Shown here: positions 1 to 9,743 of the stretch, piece after piece
Position numbering within the stretch: position 1 is the stretch's first letter
Layout of the letters: each line of letters starts with the position of its first letter
NCBI RefSeq assembly: GCF_016743815.1
Contig: NZ_CP061035.1
Span: forward strand, 1,180,501-1,244,500
Direction of reading: 5' to 3'
DNA length: 64,000 nt
Source: Sphingomonas aliaeris
Lineage (GTDB): Bacteria; Pseudomonadota; Alphaproteobacteria; Sphingomonadales; Sphingomonadaceae
Notes under the pieces: generated by a model
Told to the model about the DNA's origin: nothing
Seen by the model: only the letters and a program-made list of their open reading frames with translations
The model's database searches: none
Made by a program: the position numbers and the translations under genes

Positions 1-505
1 GCGCCTCGGCGGCGACCGCCCCCAGCAGATCGGCGAGCGGGTCCATCTCCGCCTTCGCATAATTGCCCAGCACATAGCCGTGCACGCGATCCTTATGCCC
101 CGGATGCCCGATGCCCAGCCGCACGCGCCGGAAATCCGGTCCCAGATGCTGGTCGATCGATCGCAGGCCGTTATGCCCCGCGGTGCCACCGCCGGTCTTC
201 ACCTTCACCTTGAACGGCGCGAGATCGAGTTCGTCGTGAAAGACGGTCAGCGCATCGACGTCCAGCTTGTAGAAGCGCAACGCCTCGCCGACGGATCGGC
301 CGCTTTCGTTCATGAACGTACCGGGCTTCAGCAGCAGCACCTTCTGGTTGCCGACGCGGCCTTCCTGCGTCCAGCCGAGGAACTGCTTCTTGACGGGAGA
401 GAAGCCGTACAGGTCGGCGATCGTATCCGCCGCCATGAAACCGACATTGTGCCGGTTGAGCGCGTATTGCGTGCCGGGATTCCCCAGGCCAACCCAAAGT
501 TGCAT
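1..505 (-). CDS. pth: Peptidyl-tRNA hydrolase (C-terminus beyond window)
   Basis: Hydrolyses the ester bond of peptidyl-tRNAs released from stalled ribosomes, recycling tRNA in the cytoplasm. The 168 visible codons begin [20 protein letters not shown] and include the catalytic-histidine motif NRHNVGF (His19), FMNESG, the aspartate segment FHDELDL and the [13 protein letters not shown] loop. The family is about 190 residues, so roughly 20 are missing beyond base 1. The ATG at 505 is fixed by the family N-terminus and by a strong AGGGGAG Shine-Dalgarno 8 nt upstream, which lies in the arm of the 514-610 palindromic repeat. It follows rplY in the same direction, the common bacterial ctc-pth order. 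I see no frameshift. Confidence 0.97.
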   Translation of the reverse strand, partial: MQLWVGLGNPGTQYALNRHNVGFMAADTIADLYGFSPVKKQFLGWTQEGRVGNQKVLLLKPGTFMNESGRSVGEALRFYKLDVDALTVFHDELDLAPFKVKVKTGGGTAGHNGLRSIDQHLGPDFRRVRLGIGHPGHKDRVHGYVLGNYAKAEMDPLADLLGAVAAEA

Positions 506-513
506 CGCTAAAA

Positions 514-610
514 CTCCCCTCCCCCTCGGGGAGGGGCTGGGGGAGGGGAAGTCCGGAACGAAGACGTTCGTGACTTTCCCACCCCAACCCCCCTCCCGAA
601 GGAGAGGGGC
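514..610. repeat. G/C-rich double-hairpin repeat (rplY-pth spacer)
   Basis: Two inverted-repeat arms of the CCCCTCCC...GGGAGGGG type face each other around a central GACGTTCGTGAC-like segment. The same architecture occurs at about 1469, 4498, 5839, 6604 and 24870. The pth-proximal arm supplies the pth Shine-Dalgarno. Confidence 0.8.
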
Positions 611-616
611 CTTACA

Positions 617-1312
617 TCACTCGGCCTTGTCGCCTTCGGCGTCGTCGGCAGCTTCGGCTTCGGCTTCCTCGGCCGCTTCAGCAGCTTCGGCAGCCTGAGT
701 CTCGGCGACTTCGGCGTCCAGCGCTTCGTCTTCCGCGGTCGGAACGGTCGGCGGGACGATCGTCGCGATGGTGAAGTCGCGGTCGGTGATCGCCGGCTCG
801 ACGCCCTTGGGCAGGTCGATGTTCGAAATGTGGATCGAATCGCCAATCTCGCGGCCCTTCAGCGACACCGTGATCTCACCCGGGATCTGCGACGCGTCGC
901 ACACCAGTTCGATCTCGTGCTTGACGATGTTCAGGACGCCGTTGCCCTTGGTGATGCCCGGCGACTCTTCCTCGTCGGTGAACACGACCGGCACGGATAC
1001 GTGCACCGTGGTGTGCTCGCCGATGCGCAGGAAATCGACGTGAACGGGGCGATCGGTCACCGCATGGAACGAAACGTCCTTCGGCAGCGTCAGCGTGGCC
1101 TTGCCGCCGACCGTGATCGACACCGTGGAATTCATGAAATGCCCGGTCATCAGAGCGCGCATCAGCTCTTTTTCTTCGAGGTGAATCGAGATCGGGTCTT
1201 GCTTGTTGCCGTAGATCACGGCGGGTACGCGGCCTTCGCGGCGCAACGAACGGGAGGCTCCCTTGCCAACCTGTTCGCGCGTCTCGGCTGCGAGCGTCAG
1301 TTGTTCGCTCAT
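617..1312 (-). CDS. rplY: 50S ribosomal protein L25/general stress protein Ctc
   Basis: L25 of the long CTC (TL5) type, binding 5S rRNA in the large ribosomal subunit. The N-terminal L25 domain starts [20 protein letters not shown] and contains [12 protein letters not shown]. The C-terminal beta domain runs to about residue 190 and is followed by a Glu/Ala-rich acidic tail (about residues 195-231), common in alphaproteobacterial L25. The protein is 231 residues from the ATG at 1312; a second ATG sits one codon upstream, but the GGAG motif is better spaced (7 nt) for 1312. It is upstream of pth on the same strand. The start-proximal 340 bp spacer carries another palindromic repeat but no gene. 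Confidence 0.95.
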   Translation of the reverse strand: MSEQLTLAAETREQVGKGASRSLRREGRVPAVIYGNKQDPISIHLEEKELMRALMTGHFMNSTVSITVGGKATLTLPKDVSFHAVTDRPVHVDFLRIGEHTTVHVSVPVVFTDEEESPGITKGNGVLNIVKHEIELVCDASQIPGEITVSLKGREIGDSIHISNIDLPKGVEPAITDRDFTIATIVPPTVPTAEDEALDAEVAETQAAEAAEAAEEAEAEAADDAEGDKAE

Positions 1313-1468
1313 CATAATGCTCCGAAATGCAGGTTCAAATTCCGCCCCAGGCCTCCAGGGATGACCCTGACACGGAAGCGCGCGCCTCTAGAGGAAACGA
1401 CCGGAATAAGCAAGGCGGGGCACTCCTTGCTGACTCCGCTACCTAGAAGGGAGGGGCTGCCCCTCTGA

Positions 1469-1600
1469 CTCCCCTCCCTGGAAGGGAGGGGCTGGGGGTG
1501 GGTGGAGGCCAGGCGATACCGCCAACCCAAACCCCAAACCCACCGTATCGCCAGGACGCGACCCACCCCCGACCCCTCCCTTCCAGGGAGGGGAGAAGGC
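1469..1600. repeat. Large cruciform-forming inverted repeat
   Basis: The 337 bp gene-free stretch 1316-1652 is dominated by this element. Arms at about 1469-1520 and 1545-1600 are near-perfect inverted copies: CCCCTCCCTGGAAGGGAGGGG, then a GGGGGTGGGT/ACCCACCCCC pair, then GGCGATAC/GTATCGCC close to the centre. It lies downstream of the TraB-family gene and upstream of rplY. The rest of the spacer (1316-1468) holds no recognisable gene; an rplY promoter must lie there but I could not place it. Confidence 0.75.
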
Positions 1601-1652
1601 GAAGACCTTTCCTTTCAAGGAGGTGAGAAGCAAGCGACCGGCCTCAAAACCC

Positions 1653-2504
1653 CTACTGAACCCGCTCCACCTTCACCCCACGCGCACCAAGCATAGCCAC
1701 CACCGAATCCCGCCCCACCAGATGCCCCGCGCCCACCGCCACCAGCACCCGGCCCGGCGCCCGCATCCGCCGCGCGATCCAGCCCGCCCAGCGCGCGTTC
1801 CGCTCCGTCACCAGCGTCCGGTGCGACTCCGGCGCCTCGCGATCCCCCGGTTCCAGGCTCGCCGTCAGCGCGCGCACGTCGCCGGCCTCCCACGCCCGCA
1901 TCGTCACCGCGAACGCATCCCGATCGGCCAGCGCCCGCTCCAGCATCATCCGTTGCGCCGATTCGGGCAGCGCGTTGAAGATCGCCAGTTGCTCCGCCTG
2001 CGTCTCCAGCGCGACCCGCCGCCGCCCCGCGAACGTCTCCGCCAGCGTCGCCTCCACCCCGTGATCGGTGGAGGCCCCCGCCGCCCGGATCTGCCCCGCC
2101 GCCAGCGTCACCGCCACCGCCCAGGTCCGTAGCCCGTTCAACGCCGCGATCGATACACCCGCAGCCTCCGCCGCCTCGCTCAGCGCCCGATGACGTGCCG
2201 GATCGACCCGCTCCGATATCGGCGGCAACCCTTGCGCTGCCGCATATCGCGCAAACACCGCCCCCGCCTCGTCGGGCGACGACGGTGCGATCTCCGTCAC
2301 CAGCGTATCGGCCGCCGCGATCGCGCGCGACACGGCCGGCGTTTCCCAATGAACGTTGCCGGGCAGCGCATGGATCGTGCCCAGCAGCCAGATCTCGGTA
2401 TCCGCGTCGCTCACCCGCCACATCGCCGGGCGCGCCTCGATCGCCAACGTGCCGCAGCCCGTCAGCGCGAGCGCCAGCAGCAGCCAGCGCGCGCACCCGA
2501 TCAA
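1653..2504 (-). CDS. TraB/GumN family lipoprotein
   Basis: A 283-residue TraB/GumN (Tiki-like) family protein. The N-terminus is a lipoprotein signal with lipobox LALTGC (Cys at about residue 17), so it is probably exported and lipidated. Family motifs are WLLGTIHALPG near residue 40, where GTIH is the conserved metal-site-like motif, and RNARWAGWI followed by [12 protein letters not shown] near the C-terminus, carrying the second conserved GxxH. Some animal relatives are metalloproteases; the bacterial function is not established. It starts with TTG at 2504, overlapping the TGA stop of the upstream paralogue (TTGA), so translation is probably coupled. The two genes are tandem paralogues. Confidence 0.85.
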   Translation of the reverse strand: MIGCARWLLLALALTGCGTLAIEARPAMWRVSDADTEIWLLGTIHALPGNVHWETPAVSRAIAAADTLVTEIAPSSPDEAGAVFARYAAAQGLPPISERVDPARHRALSEAAEAAGVSIAALNGLRTWAVAVTLAAGQIRAAGASTDHGVEATLAETFAGRRRVALETQAEQLAIFNALPESAQRMMLERALADRDAFAVTMRAWEAGDVRALTASLEPGDREAPESHRTLVTERNARWAGWIARRMRAPGRVLVAVGAGHLVGRDSVVAMLGARGVKVERVQ

Positions 2505-3422
2505 TATGCGATGCGCGCAGACGGGACGCGGCGCTTGTTCAGTTCCTCGATCACGCTGCCCTTGCCCGCCAGATGCCCCGCACCGACCGCGACGAACACC
2601 GTGCCCGGCTGGTCGAGCCGGTTCCGGATCCAGTCCGCCCAGCGCTTGTTACGGTCCAGCAGCAGCACCTTGGCGACCTCCGGACTGTCCTTCATGTCCG
2701 CATTCATCAGAATCGGCCAGCGCCTTCGGTTCGCCATGCGTCCAGTTGGTCACCATCTCGTTCAGCTTCGGCTCGACCTGCGGCAGGTCGCGCACCGTGC
2801 TGGTCAGGAACTTCACCTGAACCTTCGGCGGCAGGCTCGCGAAATAGCCGAGCTGCTGTTCCGCCGTTTCCAGCCCCGTCACGGTCTTGCCCGCGCTCTT
2901 CGCCGCCGCAGTCAGCACCGTCTCCGGGCCGTTGGTCGGGTCGTACCCCATCTTCAGGATCGGCAGCAGCGTCAGGTTCGTCGCCGCCAGCCACGGCTGA
3001 TACCGGTCGAACGCGCCCGCGGGGATGCCCATGTCCGTCACCGCCTTGGTGAAGGCGGGGCGGTCCTTCGCCGGCAATCGTTCGGTCAGCGTCGGGCCGG
3101 TGGGGGACACGCCCAGCTTCATCACCAGCGCTTGCATCGCCGCGGGTTCCGGCGCGACCATCTCCAGCACCAGTTGCTGGCTGGCGTCGAACGCCGTCTT
3201 CACCGCCTCGTCGAACCACTGCACGCCGGGCTTCAGCACGTGGATCGTCCCGAACAGATAGATCGTCGTGTCCGCATCCTTCACCACCCACAAGGCCGGG
3301 TCCGCCGGTATCGGCGTGACGGTGGACGCGGGCGCGACGGCAGGGGCAGGAGCGGCCGTCTGCGCGACCGACGGCGCGGAAAACAGCAGGGCGATGGCGG
3401 TCAGCGAATGGCGTAGGGTCAT
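2501..3422 (-). CDS. TraB/GumN family protein, exported (frameshift near 2711)
   Basis: Second member of the TraB/GumN pair, 306 residues after correcting one base. The signal peptide [20 protein letters not shown] ends in an Ala-rich linker. The family motifs [13 protein letters not shown] (about residue 60) and [10 protein letters not shown] plus [12 protein letters not shown] (C-terminus) are all present, but the last 70 residues are in another frame. The join falls after GEPKALAD at about 2711; removing one T there continues into [16 protein letters not shown] read this as a consensus error, since both halves are intact family sequence. The stop overlaps the start of the next gene. Substrate unknown. 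Confidence 0.8.
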
Positions 3423-3590
3423 GCGCCGATCTCTACCCGTCCGCCCCGCGGATGCAACGCACGGCTTTTAACCATAGAAGGTCATCCAGTTCCTTCACCG
3501 TGCGCCGGTTGACCCTGTATCGGCGTTGCGCCAAAGCGTCGGCGCTTGTCATCTCGCAGTTGCGAACGCGTCTTTTACGGGGTTTTACTT

Positions 3591-4483
3591 TTGAGCCAGC
3601 CGCTCAGCTTCCAGCGCATGATCCTGAAGCTCCACGACTATTGGAGCGAACGCGGCTGCCTGATCCTGCAACCGTACGATATGGAGATGGGCGCGGGCAC
3701 GTTTCACACCGCCACGACTCTGCGCGCGCTCGGCCCGGAACCGTGGAATGCGGCCTTCGTCCAGCCGTGCCGACGCCCCACGGACGGCCGTTACGGCGAG
3801 AATCCCAACCGCCTGCAACATTATTATCAGTATCAGGTCATCCTGAAGCCCAGCCCCCCGATCTGCAGGAATTGTACCTCGGCTCGCTGGCCGCGATCGG
3901 CATCGACTCCACCGTCCACGACATCCGCTTCGTTGAGGACGACTGGGAATCGCCCACGCTCGGCGCCTGGGGCCTCGGCTGGGAAGTGTGGTGCGACGGG
4001 ATGGAAGTCACGCAGTTCACCTATTTCCAGCAGATGGGCGGCTTCGACTGCAAGCCAGTAGCCGGCGAACTCACCTACGGCCTCGAACGCCTCGCCATGT
4101 ATATCCAGAACAAGGACAGCATCTACGATCTCGCCTTCAATGATGCGGGCGTCAGCTACGGCGACGTTTTCCTCGAAAACGAGAAGCAGATGTCGAAATG
4201 GAATTTCGAGGTCGCGAACACCGATGCCCTGTTCGACCTGTTCCGCAAGCATGTCGCGGAATGCGAGAACAGCCTCGACGCGAAACTCCCGATTCCCGCC
4301 TACGAACAGGCGATCAAGGCCAGCCACGTCTTCAACCTGCTGCAAGCCCGCGGCGTCATCTCCGTCGCCGAACGCCAGGCCTATATGGGCCGCGTCCGCG
4401 ATCTCGCGAAAGGCAGCTGCCAGGCGTGGATCGACCACAATAGCGAAGGCTGGCAGGCAAAGTATCCGGGGTGGGCCGCATGA
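3591..4483 (+). CDS. glyQ: Glycine--tRNA ligase alpha subunit (frameshift at 3854-3859)
   Basis: Catalytic alpha subunit of the heterotetrameric bacterial GlyRS, charging tRNA-Gly with glycine in the cytoplasm. The N-terminus [19 protein letters not shown] and the class II core ([52 protein letters not shown]) are diagnostic. The frame breaks in a run of six C at 3854-3859; a seventh C continues as [15 protein letters not shown] and gives 297 residues, the usual length. It is an essential gene whose two parts are both perfectly conserved, so a sequencing error is much likelier than a pseudogene. The proposed start is TTG at 3591 ([10 protein letters not shown]); the internal ATG at Met10 would cut into the conserved N-terminus. 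glyS follows. Confidence 0.93.
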
Positions 4484-4497
4484 TGGGTCTTCGTTCA

Positions 4498-4632
4498 GAT
4501 CCTCCCCGGAACGGGGAGGGGGACCGTTCGCGTCCTTCACGCGAAGGGTGGAGGGGCCTCTCCGCGAGCGTCACGCTGCTGGCACGCCCCCTCCGTCACG
4601 CCTCGCGCGCCACCTCCCCGTGCCGGGGAGGA
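4498..4632. repeat. Palindromic repeat between glyQ and glyS
   Basis: The outer arms CCTCCCCGGAACGGGGAGG and CCTCCCCGTGCCGGGGAGG are near-identical hairpins about 100 bp apart, with a CGCG-rich centre. It belongs to the same double-hairpin class as the other G/C-rich repeats here. The right arm GGGGAGGA ends at 4632, exactly 8 nt before the glyS ATG, and is the only visible Shine-Dalgarno for glyS. Confidence 0.75.
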
Positions 4633-4640
4633 ACTGACTC

Positions 4641-6990
4641 ATGACCGATTTCCTGCTCGAGCTTCGCTCCGAAGAAATTCCCGCGCGGATGCAGGACAAG
4701 GCGCGGGAGGATCTTGCCCGCTTGTTCGTCGCCGAACTCGGCAAGGCCGGCATCGCCGCGCCCGCTATTACCACCTACGCGACCCCGCGCCGCCTGACGC
4801 TGATCGCGCGCGACCTGCCCGCCGAAACAGCCGCGACCGCCGAGGAAACCAAGGGCCCCAAGACCAGCGCCCCGCCCCAGGCGCTCGAAGGCTTCCTGCG
4901 CAAGACCGGCCTGACCCGCGAGCAACTGGTCGAGCGGGACGGCATCCTGTTCGCCGTCATCGACAAACCCGGCCGCGCCACCGCCGATGTGCTGGCCGAA
5001 GCGATCCCCGCGATCGTTCGCGCTTTCCCCTGGCCGAAATCGATGCGCTGGGGTGCCGCCAGCGCCTCGACCGAAAGCCTGAAATGGGTCCGCCCGCTGC
5101 AAGGCCTCGTCGCCCTGCTCGGCGAGGATATCGTGCCGTTCGAGATCGCCGCCGGAGCATCGGCAGGAAAAGCGGGAACCGGTTTTCCGTCCGCCGATGC
5201 GACCATCAAAAGCTCCGCCGCGACCGTCGGCCACCGCTTCCACCATCCGGGCATCATCACAATCGGATCGGCGGCGGACTATGCCGAGAAACTGCGCGCC
5301 TGCCACGTCATCGTCGATCAGGACGAACGCCGCCAGATCATCCGCGACGCCGCCACCGCGCTCGCCGCTGAGGCAGGGCTGGAACTGATCGAGGACGAAG
5401 GCCTGGTCGCGGAGAATGCCGGCCTCACCGAATGGCCGGTACCGTTGCTCGGCCGCTTCGACGCCGCCTTCCTCGACGTACCGCCCGAGGTCATCCAGCT
5501 CACCGCGCGCGTGAACCAGAAGTATTTCGTCTGCCGCTCCGCCGACGGAAAACTCGCCAACGCCTTCATCTGCACGGCCAACATCGTCGCGGCCGACGGC
5601 GGCGCCAAGATCGTCGAAGGCAACCGCAAGGTCCTCGCCGCACGCCTGTCCGACGCGAAGTTCTTCTACGACACCGATTTGAAGGTCGATTTGGAGGAAC
5701 AGGCGAAGAAGCTAAGCCAGATCGTCTTCCACGAAAAACTGGGCACCGTCGCCGACAAGGTCGATCGCGTCGCCAAGCTGGCAAGATGGCTGGTCGAAGA
5801 AGGCATCGTTGTCCCGCTGGCGGAAGGGGTCGCTTATTCTTCTCCCCTCCCGCTTGCGGGAGGGGCCGGGGAGGGGCGCCAACCCAAAGCGCCCCCCTCG
5901 CGGCCACGCCCTCCCCCAACCCCTCCCGCGAGCGGGAGGGGAGCAAGAAGCTCGCCGACCAAGCCGAACGCGCAGCCCGCCTCGCCAAGGCGGACCTCGT
6001 CACCGGAATGGTCGGGGAATTCCCTGAACTCCAGGGCCTGATGGGCGGCTATTACGCCCTCGCCCAAGGCGAAGACCCCGAAGTCGCCGAAGCCATCCGC
6101 GACCACTACAAACCGGTCGGGCAGGGCGATGACGTTCCGACCGCTCCGGTAACGGTGGCCGTGTCGCTGGCCGACAAGCTGGACTCAGTGATCGCCTTTT
6201 TCGCTGCAAATGAGCGCCCCACAGGGTCTAAGGATCCGTTTGCGCTTCGCAGGCAAGCTTTAGGCATCGTATCGCTGATCGTCAGGAATAATCTGCGAGC
6301 TGGATTGATTGATGTCATCGGACGTCATGAGGTCTCGGGGTTTTGGGACAATAAGGTCGGTAGCGACGATACCCCCGATCAACTTTTCGACTTCTTCGCC
6401 GACCGCCTGAAAGTCCAGCAACGCGAAGCCGGCGTTCGCCACGACCTGATCGACGCAGTCTTCGCGCTCGGCGAGGAGGACGATCTCGTCCGTCTGCTCG
6501 CCCGCGTCCACGCGCTGCAGGCGTTCGTCGGCACCCCTGACGGCACCAACCTCCTCGCCGGCTACAAACGCGCCGCCAACATCCTGAAAAAGGAAGGCAA
6601 TACTCCCTCTCCCCGCTTGCGGGGGAGGGCAGGGGAGAGGGGCAGTCACAAGCGCCGTCTTCCGAGACTGCCCCTCTCCCCGACCCTCTCCCCGCAAGCG
6701 GGGAGAGGGAGGAGAAGTCCCTGTCCTACACGCCCGAAATAGCCGAAGCTGCCCTCATCGCCGCCCTCTACGACGCCGGCCCCCGTGCGCAGGCAGCCGT
6801 CGAGGCGGAGGATTTCGAAGGCGCGATGGCGGCATTGGCCAGCCTCCGCGCGCCGATCGATGCGTTCTTTGACACCGTGATCGTGAACGACCCCGATCCC
6901 GCAAAGCGCGAGGCGCGGCTTGCGCTGCTCGCCCGCGTGCGTGCTGCCGTGCACGCCGTTGCGGACTTTTCGAAGATCGAGGGGGGCTGA
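4641..6990 (+). CDS. glyS: Glycine--tRNA ligase beta subunit with two internal repeat insertions
   Basis: Beta subunit of heterotetrameric GlyRS; it binds tRNA-Gly and supports the alpha subunit. The N-terminus [28 protein letters not shown], the HD-like central region and the C-terminal DALR-like segment [20 protein letters not shown] are typical. Coding passes from frame to frame at two sites, and each falls in a palindromic repeat (5839-5945 and 6604-6716). Neither repeat contains a stop in the entering frame before normal sequence resumes. Each needs one extra base, giving 783 residues, about 70-80 more than usual. The inserted peptides are Pro/Arg/Gly-rich and flank [18 protein letters not shown] and the C-terminal domain. 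My reading is a functional gene with in-frame insertions plus two consensus errors. Confidence 0.9.
5839..5945. repeat. Palindromic repeat inside glyS (first)
   Basis: Hairpin CCCCTCCCGCTTGCGGGAGGGG near 5845, and its partner CCCCTCCCGCGAGCGGGAGGGG near 5921, about 55 bp apart. It sits between glyS segments ARWLVEEG and [12 protein letters not shown], apparently in a surface loop. One base appears missing within it; the six-C run near 5891 is a candidate. Confidence 0.8.
6604..6716. repeat. Palindromic repeat inside glyS (second)
   Basis: A long inverted repeat. Outer arms CCCTCTCCCCGCTTGCGGGG and CCCCGCAAGCGGGGAGAGGG enclose GGGGAGAGGGGCAGTC/GACTGCCCCTCTCCCC around a 20 bp centre. It sits between [12 protein letters not shown] and [15 protein letters not shown]. 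Comparing the arms, the left reads GCGGGGGAGGG where the right implies GCGGGGAGAGGG. The left is one base short, which matches the base needed to restore the glyS frame. Confidence 0.85.
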
Positions 6991-7064
6991 ACAAGCCATA
7001 CGTGTTGTCAACTTAGTCAATTTCAGAATACCGGGTATGCCCGGCGATACAAACGGGGATCAAG

Positions 7065-9731
7065 ATGAGTCAGTACGTATATCGCTTCGGTGGCGGCGTC
7101 TCGGACGGGGGCAAGGGCGACAAGAACCTGCTGGGCGGCAAGGGCGCGAACCTGGCGGAGATGGCGTCGATCGGCCTGCCGGTCCCGCCGGGCTTCACCA
7201 TCTCGACCGAATTCTGCCAGGTCTATTATGACGAGGGCCGCGCCTTCCCGCAGGGGCTGCGCGACGAGGTCGCCAAGGGCATCGCGCATATCGAGGGGAT
7301 CACCGGCAAGACGTTCGGCGACGCCGCCGATCCGTTGCTCGTCTCGGTCCGCTCCGGGGCACGCGCCTCGATGCCGGGCATGATGGACACCGTCCTCAAC
7401 CTCGGCCTCAACGACGAAACCGTGAAGGGCCTTGCCGAAACGTCCGGCGACGCGCGCTTCGCCTGGGACAGCTATCGCCGCTTCATCCAGATGTATTCGG
7501 ATGTCGTGCTCGAACTGGATCACGGCGCGTTCGAGGAAGCGCTGGAGATCGCGAAGGAAGATCGGGGCTATTATCTCGATACCGAACTGACCGCCGACGA
7601 TCTTCAGGCGCTGGTCGCCGAATATAAGGCCCTGGTCGAAAAGCAGTGGGACAAGCCGTTCCCTCAGGACGTGCACGATCAGCTCTGGGGCGCGGTCGGT
7701 GCGGTGTTCGGATCGTGGCAGTCGGAGCGCGCGAAGGTCTATCGCCGCCTCAACGACATCCCTGCCGCATGGGGCACCGCAGTTAACGTGCAGGCGATGG
7801 TGTTCGGCAATATGGGCGATACGTCGGCCACCGGCGTCGCCTTCACGCGCGATCCGGCCAAGGGCGACCGCGCTTATTACGGCGAATTCCTCATCAACGC
7901 GCAGGGTGAAGACGTCGTTGCCGGCATCCGCACGCCGCAATATCTGACCGTCGCCGCGCGCGAGGCGGCAGGGGCCAAGCCCGCCTCGATGGAAGAGGCG
8001 ATGCCGGAAGTGTATGGCGAACTCGCCAAGGTGTTCGACCTGCTGGAAACGCATTACCGCGACATGCAGGATATCGAATTCACCGTGCAGCAGGGCAAGC
8101 TGTGGATGCTGCAGACCCGATCGGGCAAGCGCACCGCGAAGGCTGCGCTGAAGATCGCGGTCGACATGGCCGAGGAAGGGCTGATCACGCGCGAGGAAGC
8201 CGTGTCGCGCGTCGAGCCTCAGGCGCTGGACCAGTTGCTGCACCCGACGCTGGATCCCAAGGCGATCCGCGACGTGCTGACCAAGGGCCTGCCCGCATCG
8301 CCGGGTGCCGCATCCGGCATGGCGGTGTTCGACAGCGACACTGCGGAAAAGCGCGCGGCGGCGGGCGAATCGGTCATCCTGATCCGCACCGAAACCTCCC
8401 CGGAGGATATTCACGGCATGCACGCGGCAAAGGGCATCCTCACCGCGCGCGGTGGCATGACCAGCCACGCGGCGGTCGTCGCCCGCGGCATGGGCCGCCC
8501 CTGCGTCTCGGGTGCCGGTTCGATCGCGATCGATGCCAAGGCGGGCGTGATGCGCGTCGCCGGTCGCGAGATCCGCGCCGGCCATATCGTCACGATTGAC
8601 GGCACGACGGGCGAGGTGATGGCCGGTGCGGTGCCGACCGTGCAGCCCGAATTGTCGGGCGATTTCGGCACGTTGATGACCTGGGCCGACGGTGTCCGCC
8701 GGCTCAAGGTGCGCGCCAATGCGGAAACGCCATTGGATGCGAAGGTCGCACGCGAGTTCGGCGCGGAGGGCATTGGTCTCTGCCGTACCGAACACATGTT
8801 CTTCGATGCCGCGCGGATCACCGCGGTTCGCCAGATGATCCTCGCGGAGGACGAGGCCGGCCGCCGCGTCGCGCTCGATCGCCTGCTCCCCGAACAGCGC
8901 GCCGATTTCATCCAGCTGTTCGAGGTGATGGCCGGCCTGCCGGTCACCATTCGCCTGCTCGATCCCCCGCTGCACGAATTCCTGCCGCATGAGGAAGCCG
9001 AATTCGCCGAAGTCGCCAAGGCGGCGGGCGTGGATGTCGACGTGCTCAAGCGGCGGGCCGCGGAACTGCACGAATTCAACCCGATGCTCGGCCATCGCGG
9101 TTGCCGCCTCGGCGTGACCTATCCCGAAATCTACGAGATGCAGGCGAGAGCGATCTTCGAGGCGGCGGTCGAGGTCGCGGCGAAATCCGGTGACGCACCC
9201 ATTCCGGAAGTTATGATCCCGCTCGTCGGCACGCGCCGCGAACTGGAACTGATGAAGCAGGTCGTCGACAAGGCCGCACAGGCGGTCTTCGCCGACATGG
9301 GCAGGACGATCGAATATCTCGTCGGCACGATGATCGAACTGCCCCGCGCCGCGCTGATGGCCGGTGAGATCGCCGAAATCGGGGAGTTTTTCAGCTTCGG
9401 TACGAACGATCTGACGCAGACCACCTTGGGCGTCAGCCGCGACGACGCCGCGCGCTTCCTGACCACTTATGTCGAACGCGGCATCTACGCCAAGGACCCG
9501 TTCGTCAGCCTCGACGTCGAGGGCGTCGGCCAGTTGATCGAACTCGCCGCCGAACGCGGCCGGGCATCGCGCCCCGGTATCAAGCTCGGCATCTGCGGGG
9601 AACATGGCGGCGATCCGGCCAGCATCGCGTTCTGCGAAGCCACGGGCCTCGATTACGTCTCCGCCTCGCCCTACCGCGTGCCGATCGCCCGGCTTGCGGC
9701 GGCGCAGGCAGCGCTCGCCAGCAAGAAGTAA
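7065..9731 (+). CDS. ppdK: Pyruvate, phosphate dikinase
   Basis: Interconverts pyruvate, ATP and phosphate with phosphoenolpyruvate, AMP and pyrophosphate. At 888 residues it is the normal PPDK length. Domain order is an N-terminal ATP-grasp nucleotide-binding domain (GGKGANLAEMASIGLPVPPGF; SVRSGARASMPGMMDTVLN), a central swivelling phosphohistidine domain with GGMTSHAAVVARGMGRPC (catalytic His), and a C-terminal TIM-barrel PEP-binding domain (LCRTEHMFF; SFGTNDLTQTTLGVSRDDA; GICGEHGGDP with the catalytic Cys). The ATG at 7065 has a GGGGAT Shine-Dalgarno. The 74 bp spacer after glyS includes TTGTCA and GAATAC promoter-like hexamers and a CCGGGTATGCCCGG palindrome, so it may have its own promoter. 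No regulatory PDRP gene is visible. Confidence 0.97.
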   Translation: MSQYVYRFGGGVSDGGKGDKNLLGGKGANLAEMASIGLPVPPGFTISTEFCQVYYDEGRAFPQGLRDEVAKGIAHIEGITGKTFGDAADPLLVSVRSGARASMPGMMDTVLNLGLNDETVKGLAETSGDARFAWDSYRRFIQMYSDVVLELDHGAFEEALEIAKEDRGYYLDTELTADDLQALVAEYKALVEKQWDKPFPQDVHDQLWGAVGAVFGSWQSERAKVYRRLNDIPAAWGTAVNVQAMVFGNMGDTSATGVAFTRDPAKGDRAYYGEFLINAQGEDVVAGIRTPQYLTVAAREAAGAKPASMEEAMPEVYGELAKVFDLLETHYRDMQDIEFTVQQGKLWMLQTRSGKRTAKAALKIAVDMAEEGLITREEAVSRVEPQALDQLLHPTLDPKAIRDVLTKGLPASPGAASGMAVFDSDTAEKRAAAGESVILIRTETSPEDIHGMHAAKGILTARGGMTSHAAVVARGMGRPCVSGAGSIAIDAKAGVMRVAGREIRAGHIVTIDGTTGEVMAGAVPTVQPELSGDFGTLMTWADGVRRLKVRANAETPLDAKVAREFGAEGIGLCRTEHMFFDAARITAVRQMILAEDEAGRRVALDRLLPEQRADFIQLFEVMAGLPVTIRLLDPPLHEFLPHEEAEFAEVAKAAGVDVDVLKRRAAELHEFNPMLGHRGCRLGVTYPEIYEMQARAIFEAAVEVAAKSGDAPIPEVMIPLVGTRRELELMKQVVDKAAQAVFADMGRTIEYLVGTMIELPRAALMAGEIAEIGEFFSFGTNDLTQTTLGVSRDDAARFLTTYVERGIYAKDPFVSLDVEGVGQLIELAAERGRASRPGIKLGICGEHGGDPASIAFCEATGLDYVSASPYRVPIARLAAAQAALASKK

Positions 9732-9743
9732 GTCACCCGATGT

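Noticed and set aside
3591..6990. glyQ and glyS as genuine pseudogenes.
   Set aside because: The two halves of each break are fully conserved, each break needs only one base, and the gene pair is normally essential. Consensus errors explain it better.
7023..9605. A very long open frame on the minus strand opposite ppdK (and similar ones opposite the TonB receptor, 58374-61226, and lon, 53131-55578).
   Set aside because: They mirror the codon pattern of highly expressed GC-rich genes, encode His/Arg/Ala-rich low-complexity sequence without domains, and lack ribosome-binding sites.
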